Positions 1 through 12,673 are shown, counted from the stretch's first letter. The stretch is DNA of 64,000 nucleotides from Metridium senile (GCA_949775045.1 OX459102.1:11173593-11237592), one strand, 5' to 3'. Program-made: numbers and translations. The notes: a model not told the origin generated them from the letters alone.

Positions 1-323
1 CTTCATGTCCTTTAACTGTAAAACGCTTAATTCCAGAACATGAGAAGAAGTCTACACAACAATGTTCGGCCAGGAATCAATTAACTTAAAGCGATTTACA
101 GTTTTTTTTAAATTTTACAGTGCTGTTTTTAACAGTGATTTATTCTCAGTGGCCCAAAGCTAGACAGTCACTTTTGAGTGATACGTAATATAATTTATTG
201 ATCTTGATCGATCAGCGCTAACCCCATTAACTAAAAGATGCTTTTTCACGGGCAGACGTCTTTAAAAAATATCCAAAGTATATATATGTATATAGCCTTA
301 ATTCAAGAATCAAAAATACTTAC

Positions 324-420
324 GTTGCCAAATGTCTACCTCTTGAACGTTATCTCTCAGATAGCTATACACATAGGTATTTTGTGTTTCCCGTGACGAA
401 AGTGCTCGAGTTCTAAAACG
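324..420 (-). other. Leader (5' UTR) exon of a PAN/chitin-binding paralogue (copy A)
   Basis: The minus strand reads a putative exon ending GGCAAC at 324, followed by a consensus donor GTAAGT. The same exon end, donor and upstream sequence recur at 11245 and 63576, in each case upstream of a PAN/apple coding exon on the same strand. Upstream similarity includes a shared TAACTAT..GCTGT stretch and the following 100 bases (430-600). The coding part of this copy would lie left of the window. The 5' end of the exon is not defined; the upper limit given is a guess. Confidence 0.45.
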
Positions 421-731
421 GCAGGTGCTGGCAGGAGTAATAACTATCGGCTGTTGTTTGTGAATGTTTTTGTATACGAACAAATTAGATCAATCCGCAA
501 AGAAAACTGGATGTTGTGATCGATGTTGTTCACTATTGTTATTTGGAATGACATGAAGAATACATTGTCATTCAAAACGCCCTTCTCGTAATTTCTAGAT
601 TTCAACCCAGCATGTTTCCCTGCTAGCGCTAGCTGGCAGATTCGCCGTACTCCTTTCTAGCTAGTTAGGCCTAGGAAAACCAAGTTGGAAAAAATATCTG
701 CTAACTTGATGTATCAGCCTCGATAAAGCAG

Positions 732-842
<111 letters not shown>

Positions 843-946
843 ATATAATAATAATACTTTAATAATAATAATTACAATCATTGAAATTTATATAAAATTA
901 CATCGTGTATCTAAAATCGTTGTCACATTACATGCATAAAAGTAGT

Positions 947-1933
<987 letters not shown>

Positions 1934-1972
1934 AAATAGTATTACGAGAAGACCAGTTGTCATTTTTGTAAT

Positions 1973-2014
1973 TTTGTATATTTCGGTCTCTATCCAAAGA
2001 CCATCAACTGCAAA
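1973..2014 (-). ncRNA. Hammerhead-ribozyme-like hairpin in Penelope 3' region
   Basis: On the minus strand: TTTG, a TTGAT core-like segment, a 5-bp stem (GGTCT/AGACC), then GAAATATA and CAAA closing the outer stem. Penelope-like elements are known to carry hammerhead motifs in their terminal regions. Here the CTGATGA box is degenerate (TTGAT), so self-cleavage is doubtful. Confidence 0.4.
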
Positions 2015-2048
2015 TGAATAAATTAAACTAAGACATTCTGAATTAAGA

Positions 2049-4322
2049 TTAATTCATTAGACTCAAGGGAATTGACTGTCCTTGTTCATTCAGGCTTGGT
2101 TTGTGTTCTTTTATAAAAAGCGCTTCTGCTATTTTTCGTTGTTTGTAATTTCCAAGGTTGGAAGCTAGGATTACAGTATTTTCAAGTTTTATCTTGTCGT
2201 GGCCCGATTCTACGCTGTGTCGAAGTAGCGAGGATTTTTTATCTTTGCCACCGTGTTCAGAAATTCGTACATCTAGCCTTCTAGCAGTTTCTCCAATGTA
2301 GGTATGTGTGCATTGTTCTTGTGGGCACTCTAGTTTGTACACTACATTGTGTCGGTGTTGAATGTTTGTTTTGTCTTTGATATTAAAACGTGATGCTAAT
2401 TTACTAGCCTTGAAAGAAACAATAGGTTTTACATTGTGTGGCAAAAACTTCTTTGCGGTACGTTTTAATTTCTGAACTAATTTGACGCCTTTGTCACCTT
2501 TGTATGGTAGTGTCATAAACATAGATGTTGAGTCATTATCCTGGCCGTTGCTTTGTGTAATAACTTGGTTTCGTTTGTTTTTAACTTCGCTGATAATATC
2601 ATCAATTACCCAGTGAGGGTAACCGTTTATTTCATGGAAAGTTTTTTGCAAGTGATGGAGTTCTTTCTTCAATAGATCTTCATTAGAGCAGATATTATAG
2701 GCTCTCTTCACCAGACCTCTTAGTGTGCTCCTTTTCCAGGTTTTTGGCGCATCGGCTTCCCAGTGGATGTATAGGTCGGTGTTAGTTTTCTTGCGGTACA
2801 CTGTAGTGTCAAAACGGTCTTTCTTCCACATGATCTTTGCGTCTAGAAAGTTGATCGTATTATCACAGCTTAATTCATATGTGAACTTGATTTTTTCATC
2901 AAAGTTATTTAATTTCTCAAGTACAAGCTCATGCAATCCAATCTTAACGAAAGCCAGAGTATCATCCACGTATCTTGTCCAATTCTTAAGGTAGTCGTTC
3001 AATGTTGGAATAATGGACGTTTCTAGTTCAACCATATAGATATTTGCAAGGACCGGCCCTAAAGGGGAGCCCATTGCTACACCGTCAATTTGTGTGTATA
3101 TTTGGTCGTTAAACGAGAAATGGACGCTCTTTGTGCTTTGTTTGATCAAATTCTCTAGTTCTTTCTGTGTTAAGTCCGTTGTGATCTCTTTTTCTGTGTA
3201 AATCCTTTTGGTGATGATGTCGATTGTTTTGTCCAACGGGACGTTTGTAAATAGTGCTTGTACATCAAAACTAATCATTTCATATCCTGGTGGAAGTTTC
3301 TCGGCGCGGATACGTTGAAGCAGATCTGTAGTACTAGTTACTGTATACTCTGATTTAGCTAATGGTGCTAACAGCTCTGCTAGATATTTTGCTAGATGAT
3401 AGGTTGCTGTGCCGATATTAGATATAATAGGTCGTAGGGTTAGCTTACCTACATCATCTCCAACGTTTAGCTTATGGACTTTTGCCGTGCCATAGAAAAG
3501 CCCTGGTCTTGAACCTGTTGGGTACAGTCTTCTGTATTCATTATCTTCAAACTTTTGCTTGATTTTTCTTAGCATGCGTTGAGTCGAACCTTCGATCTTT
3601 CTAGTAGGATCTTCATCAAGTTGTTTGAACTGTTCTTTACTCAAGATGTTATGGCATTTCTCTATGTACGTGGGACGATCCATTAGTACAACACCCCGAC
3701 CTTTATCTTGTTTGAGTACAGCTAGATCTTTATTTCTGGAGAGATTACGGATTTGTTGTTGAAACTTGTATTTCGACTGAATTTTTGTGTAATTATGGCA
3801 GATGTTACGTATTTTTGTTTTCAGATTTGACTGTTGGTGCTCTGACAAGTGACTTGTGTGCGTTTTTAAATCCTTATAGAAGGCCTCAAAAGCTGTTTGA
3901 ATGTCGTAGTGGTTAGTAGAACTTGGAATATGCTGGTCTAAGCTGAAAGAAAGTGCATGTTTCTGCTCATCAGTTAGCTGGTATGATGAGAAGTTGTGTA
4001 TTACTTTATCATATAGATTTGCTCTGTTGAAGCTATCTTTGGTGTGTTGGTGCTGTTTACGTAGGTTCTTTAGTTTCTTACTGTGTTTTAATAACCACTT
4101 TTTCTTTTTACCTCTGATGGTCTTTGTAAGAGCTTGATTTATGATCAAATGTAGAAAATCACTGATGTAACTTCGAAGATGCTGTGATAGTGACTTGATT
4201 ATTCTCTTTAATCGATATTTCTGGTTATATTTTCGTTTGATTTCAGAGACTAACAAAGTTCTTGATATCTTACGTTGAATCCTTGGATGTACGCTAGGAC
4301 TAAGCCTGGGTCTTGTGAACAT
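2049..4322 (-). CDS. Penelope-like reverse transcriptase with GIY-YIG endonuclease
   Basis: 757 codons from the first ATG. Reverse-transcriptase motifs are in order: FDVQALFTNVP at residues 352-362 (motif A, typical of Penelope), GVAMGSPLGPVLAN at 414-427 (motif B) and catalytic YVDD at 451-454. The C-terminus holds a CPQEQC cysteine pair (666-671), YIGET (675-679), an arginine-rich helix and RHSVESGH, i.e. the GIY-YIG endonuclease with its zinc-binding residues. Family-like sequence continues upstream of this ATG (TKLAKIELDIDFLTTCKKE, then LIP). An earlier in-frame ATG at 4439 is followed five codons later by a TAG at 4424-4422. The frame is otherwise intact, so the element is recent and may be active or only lightly damaged. 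Confidence 0.9.
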   Translation of the reverse strand: MFTRPRLSPSVHPRIQRKISRTLLVSEIKRKYNQKYRLKRIIKSLSQHLRSYISDFLHLIINQALTKTIRGKKKKWLLKHSKKLKNLRKQHQHTKDSFNRANLYDKVIHNFSSYQLTDEQKHALSFSLDQHIPSSTNHYDIQTAFEAFYKDLKTHTSHLSEHQQSNLKTKIRNICHNYTKIQSKYKFQQQIRNLSRNKDLAVLKQDKGRGVVLMDRPTYIEKCHNILSKEQFKQLDEDPTRKIEGSTQRMLRKIKQKFEDNEYRRLYPTGSRPGLFYGTAKVHKLNVGDDVGKLTLRPIISNIGTATYHLAKYLAELLAPLAKSEYTVTSTTDLLQRIRAEKLPPGYEMISFDVQALFTNVPLDKTIDIITKRIYTEKEITTDLTQKELENLIKQSTKSVHFSFNDQIYTQIDGVAMGSPLGPVLANIYMVELETSIIPTLNDYLKNWTRYVDDTLAFVKIGLHELVLEKLNNFDEKIKFTYELSCDNTINFLDAKIMWKKDRFDTTVYRKKTNTDLYIHWEADAPKTWKRSTLRGLVKRAYNICSNEDLLKKELHHLQKTFHEINGYPHWVIDDIISEVKNKRNQVITQSNGQDNDSTSMFMTLPYKGDKGVKLVQKLKRTAKKFLPHNVKPIVSFKASKLASRFNIKDKTNIQHRHNVVYKLECPQEQCTHTYIGETARRLDVRISEHGGKDKKSSLLRHSVESGHDKIKLENTVILASNLGNYKQRKIAEALFIKEHKPSLNEQGQSIPLSLMN

Positions 4323-4611
4323 AGGAATGAGTTGTTCTTTCTTGCATGTTGTTAAGAAATCAATGTCGAGTTCAATCTTGGCTAGCTTAGTGCGTTGTCG
4401 TTCAAAAACCGCGCACTTTAGCTAGTATTTCTTGCCCATGCTTCTCTTTAACATAATTAAATATATTCTTTTGGGCATATAGTTTTATAATAAATAGTAT
4501 TACGAGAAGACCAAGCTTGTACTTGAGAAATTAAATAACTTTGATGAAAAAATCAAGTTCACATATGAATTAAGCTGTGATAATACGATCAACTTTCTAG
4601 ACGCAAAGATC

Positions 4612-5394
4612 ATGTGGAAGAAAGACCGTTTTGACACTACAGTGTACCGCAAGAAAACTAACACCGACCTATACATCCACTGGGAAGCCGATGCGCCAAA
4701 AACCTGGAAAAGGAGCACACTAAGAGGTCTGGTGAAGAGAGCCTATAATATCTGCTCTAATGAAGATCTATTGAAGAAAGAACTCCATCACTTGCAAAAA
4801 ACTTTCCATGAAATAAACGGTTACCCTCACTGGGTAATTGATGATATTATCAGCGAAGTTAAAAACAAACGAAACCAAGTTATTACACAAAGCAACGGCC
4901 AGGATAATGACTCAACATCTATGTTTATGACACTACCATACAAAGGTGACAAAGGCGTCAAATTAGTTCAGAAATTAAAACGTACCGCAAAGAAGTTTTT
5001 GCCACACAATGTAAAACCTATTGTTTCTTTCAAGGCTAGTAAATTAGCATCACGTTTTAATATCAAAGACAAAACAAACATTCAACACCGACACAATGTA
5101 GTGTACAAACTAGAGTGCCCACAAGAACAATGCACACATACCTACATTGGAGAAACTGCTAGAAGGCTAGATGTACGAATTTCTGAACACGGTGGCAAAG
5201 ATAAAAAATCCTCGCTACTTCGACACAGCGTAGAATCGGGCCACGACAAGATAAAACTTGAAAATACTGTAATCCTAGCTTCCAACCTTGGAAATTACAA
5301 ACAACGAAAAATAGCAGAAGCGCTTTTTATAAAAGAACACAAACCAAGCCTGAATGAACAAGGACAGTCAATTCCCTTGAGTCTAATGAATTAA
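4612..5394 (+). pseudogene. Truncated Penelope ORF: end of reverse transcriptase plus GIY-YIG
   Basis: 260 codons identical at protein level to residues 498-757 of the full copy at 2049-4322. It lacks all catalytic reverse-transcriptase motifs but keeps the complete GIY-YIG region. The first Met is an internal residue of the parent protein, so this is unlikely to be a functional start. The identity implies very recent duplication, gene conversion between the arms, or an assembly artefact. Confidence 0.85.
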
Positions 5395-5428
5395 TCTTAA
5401 TTCAGAATGTCTTAGTTTAATTTATTCA

Positions 5429-5470
5429 TTTGCAGTTGATGGTCTTTGGATAGAGACCGAAATATACAAA
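5429..5470 (+). ncRNA. Hammerhead-ribozyme-like hairpin, truncated copy
   Basis: Same motif as at 1973-2014, in the inverted copy: GGTCT at 5441-5445, AGACC at 5454-5458, GAAA at 5459-5462. The core is degenerate, as in the other copy. Confidence 0.4.
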
Positions 5471-5541
5471 ATTACAAAAATGACAACTGGTCTTCTCGTA
5501 ATACTATTTATTATAAAACTATATGCCCAAAAGAATATATT

Positions 5542-5720
<179 letters not shown>

Positions 5721-5744
5721 GTTTCATCATATTCATACATTTAA

Positions 5745-7080
5745 GAGTTAGTAAAGTATAATCTTGATGATTGTTGCAACCAAACAATGGTTTTAAGGAA
5801 AATATTTTATATTTTACAAAGACATTGACAATACTATTTTGAAAATGCAGTGTCTAGCAATACAATTTTCTGACGTTCTTCGATTTTGATGTTTTCTGGT
5901 ATCTTCTTAATATTATGCTGATGTAAGGAGGTCTCTTATCAGTACTAATGTACACCCTTTACAACCGGAACAGTGACAGTTTTCATTTACCATCAGATAT
6001 TTTGCTGGATTCTTTTCTAGTACCTCGTGTTTTGATTTCTACTCCCCTTCTTTAACAACAACATCACGTTCTGACAGTATGATCATTTCTATGCCGAACA
6101 AGGACATTTTCTTTGTAATACCGCGCGCCGCACGTAACCATGGACAAACCAAACTTGTTATGAAACCGGTTTTAACTGGAAACGGAGCTGATTCTGAGGC
6201 CAATTACAAACATCTGCAGTTCAGTCATTTTATCCAGAGATGATACTTTTGTTTTGCCATGCAACTGGATATGGCAAATAGTTTATGAACCAACTGTTTT
6301 GGTTAACTTAAAAAAGGATTTGGCAAAACACTAACGATCTTTCAAATAGGTGTATTTTCGAGTCCAGTGATTATGATTGTTTGTCCTACAAACCACAGGC
6401 AGCCCAAGATCATTATATTCTGAAATGACATTTTACGTGCCACAAAAAAATAAAAATTAGAAGAATGACATTAATTTCATGTGTTATTTTTTTTTACTTT
6501 TAGTCCTGATTAGAAGTTCTATATTTTTGTTCACTTTTTCCAACCTTGACCGTTCACAAAACAAAAGAATTCTTAGATATACTAGACAATCAGTCAATGA
6601 ATACATTTAGGGCAATTCAGTCAAGCATAAAGGAATCAAAAGGAATCAGTGTAAAATAAAAGGTGCACGGTTACAACCATCACTTGACTTCCATGTTTAC
6701 TTATTTGTCGGCCTCTTTGAAGTTTGCCGGGTTTCATAACCTTTCCCCTCTATTAATTAACTCTGGTCTTTTCTTTTTTCATTCTTTATTCGAAATAAGA
6801 CTACGTCTTTTACAAAGATATCATTGTTAACTTTGATCATTATAATCGTTTATAAAGGCTTAAATTATAAAGAACGTTTTCTTTTAATATATATATCCCC
6901 TCTTCCTAATAGAATTAATATCATAAAGAATACAAAATGGAATTCTCATGAGAGCCCTAGCTTATGTTGGCAGCACGTGAAGAAAGTTGTTTCTCAACTA
7001 ACAATGTTAATGTTCAATGTCATCAATTCTATTTTTCTGTAATTGACATTTGTTTTTTGACAATAATTTGTAAAGAGCAT
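5745..7080. other. No gene recognised
   Basis: AT-rich sequence with only short open frames. No splice-compatible exon, RNA gene or complete mobile element seen. Confidence 0.5.
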
Positions 7081-7084
7081 TGAT

Positions 7085-7255
7085 TCATCTTGAAAAGTAG
7101 CGAGACGAACGTTCAACTTGCAATGATAGCCTAACACGTGAATAATTGTCCCGCGAGGTGTTAAAAAGTCTCTATCAGGCATTGCAAGCTCAACGTTCAT
7201 CTCGCTTCGATGCAAAGGCCGCGCTACCTTTCAAAATGGCGCAGGGAACTGTGAA
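7085..7255 (-). repeat. Dispersed repeat shared with 34106-34215
   Basis: The reverse strand contains TTTGCATCGAAGCGAGA and CTTGCAATGC in the same order and spacing as plus-strand 34160-34200, with flanking CAGTTCCC..GCGCCAT also shared. It is a two-copy family in this window. The short distance between near-palindromic AACGTT..CTTGCAATG segments suggests a MITE. Confidence 0.5.
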
Positions 7256-7964
7256 GGAGACTTGGCTTGATATAATATTTCGTCGATAGACAAATTCTTA
7301 AAATCAATTGCATAAGGTGCAACACTTCTTACACTGTGCTTTATATATGGATGTGTCAATACCAAAATCTCTTGATCCATCTTCCATCTACCAATGGTAC
7401 ATGGAGAAACTACAAGCCTTATGAGGCTAGCTTGAAGTGCACCAACACCTAATACAATACTTTCTCTATCGATTCTACATGAAGTGAATAGTTGAATAGT
7501 GAACTATTTCTTGATTTGAGTGATGCGCATTTAAGTTATAAGGATTTATATCTCCAATATGTTAATGAATGAGACCTAGTACCATGCTTTTGCGTGTACT
7601 TTCTTTTAATCATCATCAGGCATAATACTAAACACTGGTAATCCAAATGAGCTTTTCATTGACAAAAACGTTACAAAGTGATACTGAAGTGATACTCATG
7701 TGTTTTCCTTGTGTAGTTTAGCGACACAGCTGGGCTTTGCAAACAACTGCTGTTTATGTCTACTGCAGGCTCACCTGTCGTTATCAAGATCGATGTAAAA
7801 CGTAAGGTACCGCGGATACAGCAACTAGAGGGTTTGCTTTTCCTAGTTCATGTTCCGCTATCCGTTATCCTCGAGTCATGACGAAAAATTATCGAATGAG
7901 GAAATTGTGTGTTGGTATAAATAGTGATTTGACTAAAAGACAATGGTAACCGGGTAGAACTATT

Positions 7965-8687
7965 TCAGCAACTACCGCATATTCCTAGAATAACACTTAA
8001 TAAACATTCTCTCACATGAGCCTGATTTCCAGGACTACAAGTGATATATTTCTTACAATTACCAGGGTAGGCGTGATCGCCAATCGCTTTGCCGTTACAG
8101 AATGCAATTGCATCAAAACTATTTTCTGTTGGAGCTTGTGTGGTTGCTGGCGGTGAAGCAGTCGTGAGTAGTTCTTGTGTTGATTTAGATGGTGTTGTTG
8201 TAGACTCTGGTGTTTCGGTGGTTGTTGTAGGTGGCACAGAAGAAAGCACATCTCCAGTTGTAGCTTGTGAAGTAGTAGAAGATGCGGCAAGACCTGATGG
8301 AGAACCATTTGTGGCCATCACCTCTGGTGGAGATTTCGTGGTTATTTGTAACTTATTACCGTTGATATTCTTGGGGATAACACTCATGTATATGCTGTTT
8401 GGTTTTGCTTTGAGTAACATCGGCTTTGTCAATTCTGTTTCGGTGCTGAGTTCACACAACGCGGAGAACAGATCATAAGTTAAGCTTTTACAACCATTTG
8501 TGTCTTCCATGCAAGCAATTAGGCACGTTGCTAAGTTCGGTGCATTTAAGGAATGGTACTGATCGTCTAAGGCCATCCCATATCGAGACACGTGCTTACA
8601 TCCAGGTATATTTTCACAGAAGATAAAAGGAAGAGGAAGAACAATCCAGACCAGGTACACCAGATACGACTTGAACATTTTCAGCAT
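7965..8687 (-). CDS. Secreted PAN/apple, mucin-like linker and chitin-binding protein (copy B)
   Basis: 240 residues. Residues 1-24 form a signal peptide. Residues 25-100 form a PAN/apple-like domain with Cys at 30, 55, 59, 66 and 78 (motif CLIACMEDTNGCKSLTYD). Residues 115-190 are a Thr/Ser/Pro-rich linker likely to be O-glycosylated. Residues 195-240 form a six-cysteine peritrophin/CBM14-like chitin-binding domain (YPGNC, KKYITC). The ATG at 8687 lies 7 bases after a strong acceptor (poly-pyrimidine then CCAG, exon start 8694). The same junction is found in copy C, so the open frame upstream is intron. The product is probably an extracellular matrix, mucus or cuticle protein. The leader exon is likely the one ending at 11245. 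Confidence 0.75.
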   Translation of the reverse strand: MLKMFKSYLVYLVWIVLPLPFIFCENIPGCKHVSRYGMALDDQYHSLNAPNLATCLIACMEDTNGCKSLTYDLFSALCELSTETELTKPMLLKAKPNSIYMSVIPKNINGNKLQITTKSPPEVMATNGSPSGLAASSTTSQATTGDVLSSVPPTTTTETPESTTTPSKSTQELLTTASPPATTQAPTENSFDAIAFCNGKAIGDHAYPGNCKKYITCSPGNQAHVRECLLSVILGICGSC

Positions 8688-8722
8688 CCTGATTCTGGAA
8701 AAAAAAAATATTGGATAATTAA

Positions 8723-10163
8723 GGAGGCTCGGGTCAGTAATTTTCGAGGTCACCCAGCGACGTTTGAAAGGCCGTAGTTCCCGCGTCAGAGGGTATTTTG
8801 ACAAGATTTTTTAACACTTGTCTACATATAGAATAAAGTTTTTAAAAAAGTTATTTTTAATAAAATCGATAATATTTTAGCCGACAAATGATAACGCTGC
8901 CGAATTTCTATGTAGCCTATTTTTGGGAAAAATCGACCTAAACTTTTAAAACCACATAGCCTACTTTAAAGCTGTTACCTAGGTCAACAATCTGGCAAAG
9001 TTTAAAAAAAATTCATCTCATCGATTTGGAATAAAAACGGGACAATTTTTTTCCTAGCAAAAAATCATTGTTTTATAATATTTACCGATAACAACGGACT
9101 TTGAAAAGATAAATCAAAATCCTTCCAGCCAGATATTAACAGGACACTTGTCTATATTGTCTGTGAATTTCAACAAATTTAGTCCACGGGATGTTTTTTG
9201 GGAAAGGATATAAATCGGCAAAAGTTTGTCAGTTTTTGTGCAAAACTTCTAATTTTTACTTCTGAGCACGCTAACGAAAAAATCTGAGATAACTTTTTTT
9301 TATTTTTTAGCTATCAAAAGTTCACCATATTTTCAAATGCGCCTCTAAATTTTATAGTGATTGAAATATTTTGAGGCGGTCAAATAAAATTCTGAACGTG
9401 GGTATAAAAAAGCAAAAGCATGCAAATCATGTATAACTCGAAAATAAAAACAAACCGGCCGCTGCAAAGCGAAGGCAAATATACCCATGTTCAGAATTTT
9501 ATTTGACCGCCTCAAAATATTTCAATCACTATAAAATTTAGAGGCGCACTTAAAAATATGGTGAACTTTTGATAGCTAAAAAATAAAAAAAAGTTATCTC
9601 AGATTTTTTCGTTAGCGTGCTCAGAAGTAAAAATTAGAAGTTTTGCACAAAAACTGACAAACTTTTGCCGATTTGTATCCTTTCCCAAAAGAAATCCCGT
9701 GGACTAAATTAGTTGAAATTCACAGACAATATAGACAAATGTCCTGTTAATACCTGGCTGGAAGGATTTTGATTTATCTCTTCAAAGTCTGTTGTTATCG
9801 GTAAATATTATAAAACAATGAATTTTTGCTAGGAAAAAAAATGACCCGTTTTTATTCCAAATCGGTGAGATGAATTTTTTTAAAACTTTGCCAGATTGTT
9901 GACCTAGGTAACAGCTTTAAAGTAGGCTATATGGTTTTAAAAGTTTAGGTCGATTTTTCCCAAAAATAGGCTACATAGAAATTCGGCGGCGTTATCATTT
10001 GTCGGCTAAAATATTATCGATTTTATTAAAAATAACTTTTTAAAAAACTTTATTCTATATGTAGACATGTGTTAAAAAATCTTGTCAAAATACCTTCTGA
10101 CGCGGGAACTACGGCCTTTCAAACGTCGCTGGGTGAGCGCGAAAAATACTGACCCGAGCCTCC
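8723..10163. mobile_element. 1.44-kb hairpin (foldback) element with TTAA target duplications
   Basis: Two arms of about 700 bp are near-perfect inverted copies around a spacer of roughly 60 bp near 9420-9480. Termini are GGAGGCTCGGGTCAGTA and its reverse complement. TTAA flanks both ends (8719-8722 and 10164-10167), as in piggyBac-type or other TTAA-specific elements. There is no transposase frame, so it is non-autonomous. It lies in the leader intron of copy B, 28 bases upstream of the acceptor. Confidence 0.9.
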
Positions 10164-10169
10164 TTAAAA

Positions 10170-11150
10170 GGTACGGATTTCAAGGATAAGAAAAATACAA
10201 AAAATGTTTATTAACAATATTCTAACTGCCGCGTTATTATATAACTTATCAACAATATCACTCCTCATGTTAAAGTGAAAGTGCTTTTTGAAAATATTCT
10301 GGATAAACATCGGAAAACACGTGAAAGCAATAATTTATCTATTTTCAAGCAACCTCTTAGGAATTATTTTTATAATACATAGCTTTTAATTCATTAATGT
10401 AAAAATAACTATAACTTTCATTTTCAACTTAAAACATTTTTATAATACAGAATTGTAAAATTATTATTATTATTATTAATAAGTTTTTTTTTATTAATAA
10501 TAGTTTTTTTACTTTTCATTTTGATCTATTTTCCGTGCCAAAAGTATAAGTACTTTCTCAAATTCACAGAGCGATGTTTTCCGATGTTAATTTCTTTCTC
10601 AATTATGGTGCAGCTACTATACTCAAATCAATTGGCTACTACTAGTTACAGTGCGAATCAAAAAACCATGGGCACCCAGAAATAGTTTAGAAATCGTTTA
10701 TTGTTCGTTGAACAACTCAGAAACAACTATATCACAGCAAGAAGTTTGACTGATGTATAGCATGACAATTTTTTTTTGTAGTTAGAGTTGTTTGTGATTC
10801 GAACTGTAACGTAAAAAACTCTAAAAAAGAATGATATTACAAGAACAAATATCCTAGATCTAATCACCGAAACTACCCAGTACACCGGTATTTATGATTT
10901 ATAACTTAGTCACATATAATAATCAGCAAAAACACTGACTCAGAATTTTAAGGAAGAATTAAAATTGGAAAAGTTCATTTTCCAAAACAACTACGAGCGA
11001 TTAAACACTCGTACTTTAGGTATTATTAACATTACACGAATAAATTATAATTATATGAATGATTATAAAGGACTACACGATCGAAAAAAAACCCTTAGCT
11101 TTGCCTACAGTGTTTGAAAAAAAAAATGGAACACACAGATCGTTTCCTAA
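10170..11150. other. Intronic sequence, nothing recognised
   Basis: AT-rich, between the hairpin element and the leader exon of copy B. Only short frames. Confidence 0.5.
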
Positions 11151-11244
11151 TATCTAAAATTAGACTGCTTGTGTTTCAATCAAACTTCTTTATATTACAT
11201 AAGCAACGGTCTACTGCATTGTTAATAAAATTCCTTCTACTTAC

Positions 11245-11345
11245 ATTGCCTTAATGTCCACATGTGTCTTGAAAAAATATATAACCTCAAAGGTGTTTGG
11301 TGGTGTTTCAAAGTTGATTTTCCCCTGACAAACTTGCTCTAATTA
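11245..11345 (-). other. Leader (5' UTR) exon of copy B
   Basis: Minus strand: exon end GGACATTAAGGCAAT followed by donor GTAAGT at 11244. Closely matches the exon ends at 324 and 63576. Spliced to the acceptor at 8694 it would give a non-coding leader. The 5' limit is approximate; a TTATATATT box lies close to the exon end. Confidence 0.5.
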
Positions 11346-12593
11346 TGACATCGCAGGTGCGCGCAGATGTTATAACTATCTGCTGTGTTTATTACAGCTT
11401 CGCATGTTTTTCTAAATAACGTTAACATAGAACAATCCATGAAAGAAAAATTGGATGCTATGACGTTGATCACTATTGTTTTGTGCAATGTTATTAAGAA
11501 TAAATTCACTTCAAAGATACCTGCTCTTAATTGCTTGATAGACCTCCCGCATGTTGAGTGTGATTAACAGTACTGAAACAATTCAAGGCGCTAATTGAAA
11601 TAATATGCGGAAAAAACTGCATGCAGAGAAGCTTTATAATACTTCTAAGCAACTTTAATTGACGAAATCTCCATCTGCAAAAAGTTTAGTAAACATTGAA
11701 GTCACAGCTCTAGATGACACGGTGCTTTGGGAATTCTAATATCTTCAATTTAGCACAACATCGAATTCCTTGATATGATTTATGATTTTTTTTTACTCCG
11801 AAACCTTTCTGAAGCTAGTATGGTAACGTCCATTGTTTAGTTTTGATATCCTCAAATATCTCTAAATTCTATAGATTTCGATGAAAGACGGACAAAGTCA
11901 GAATAAAGTATTTCCCAGAAAATGCAGTTGAGGGAAAAAAATTGTTTTTGAGTTAAAACAGGTGTAACGTCATTACCACGTGATATTTTATCCGATCTCC
12001 TCAAATAGTATATGATATCGTTATTTTGTCTATATGTAAAATAGGTGATCTACTAGGTGATCTACAATCTCTTCAAGTATTTGAGGCTCAAAGTTTGAAG
12101 ATGCTCATTCAAAAATATTTGGTCGAGTTACCTTTGAAAGCTGTACACAAAACATAGGTAAAGACGTTCATGGGCAATTGAAGTTGTGATGTCATTTTTT
12201 TTGAAACTTTGTATAAGAAAGATATGAGTTTAAAATATGAAATAAAAAATGGGCAAACGTTCAGTTTAATTAACATAGAGGTAGTGTGTGTGTGTCCGAG
12301 TCTCCCCAATTAGTAGGGATTGACACATTTAAAAAATCAGTGATTAAAAGTTATTAAAGTGATTAAAAGCAATATTATCATTATTGTTAATATCATTATT
12401 AAGCTTATGAGAAATTTTTAAAAATTAAAAGGTTGAGTACCAACAAATACTATTATACAACTCTCTCGAACGACGCCATCTTGGAACTGTTGGCGATGCG
12501 ACAGAAATGCTTCTGATTGGCTTATACTAACCGGAAATGCGCGCGAAATCACAAGGTTAGCTTATATATTACATTAATAACAGTCTGTACAGG

Positions 12594-12671
12594 TGAATAT
12601 TGACCTTGGTCGGGTACAGACCCGTCACTGTGTCAACTAGGTCTGTACTTTCCGACCTCGGTCAATATTCT
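12594..12671. repeat. Short palindrome
   Basis: GAATATTGACC..GTACAGAC and its imperfect reverse complement around a 17-base loop, directly next to the CACTG element. It may be a small hairpin insertion. Confidence 0.6.
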
Positions 12672-12673
12672 CA

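Larger units (their letters stand above)
4513..5541 (+). mobile_element. Inverted, 5'-truncated copy of the same Penelope-like element
   Basis: Plus-strand copy that begins abruptly in the codon series for LVLEKLNNF (residue 467 of the full copy) and runs through the 3' end. Its 3' flank extends about 27 bases further than the full copy, through TATGCCCAAAAGAATATATT, before entering (ATT)n. With the full copy it forms about 1-kb inverted arms around a 1.6-kb centre. Confidence 0.9.

Noticed and set aside
2725..2994. 89-codon plus-strand frame, repeated inverted at 4500-4718
   Set aside because: It is antisense to the Penelope coding region; it occurs twice only because of the inverted arms.
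8089..8478. 129-codon plus-strand frame rich in Val
   Set aside because: Antisense shadow of the Thr/Ser-rich linker of copy B.
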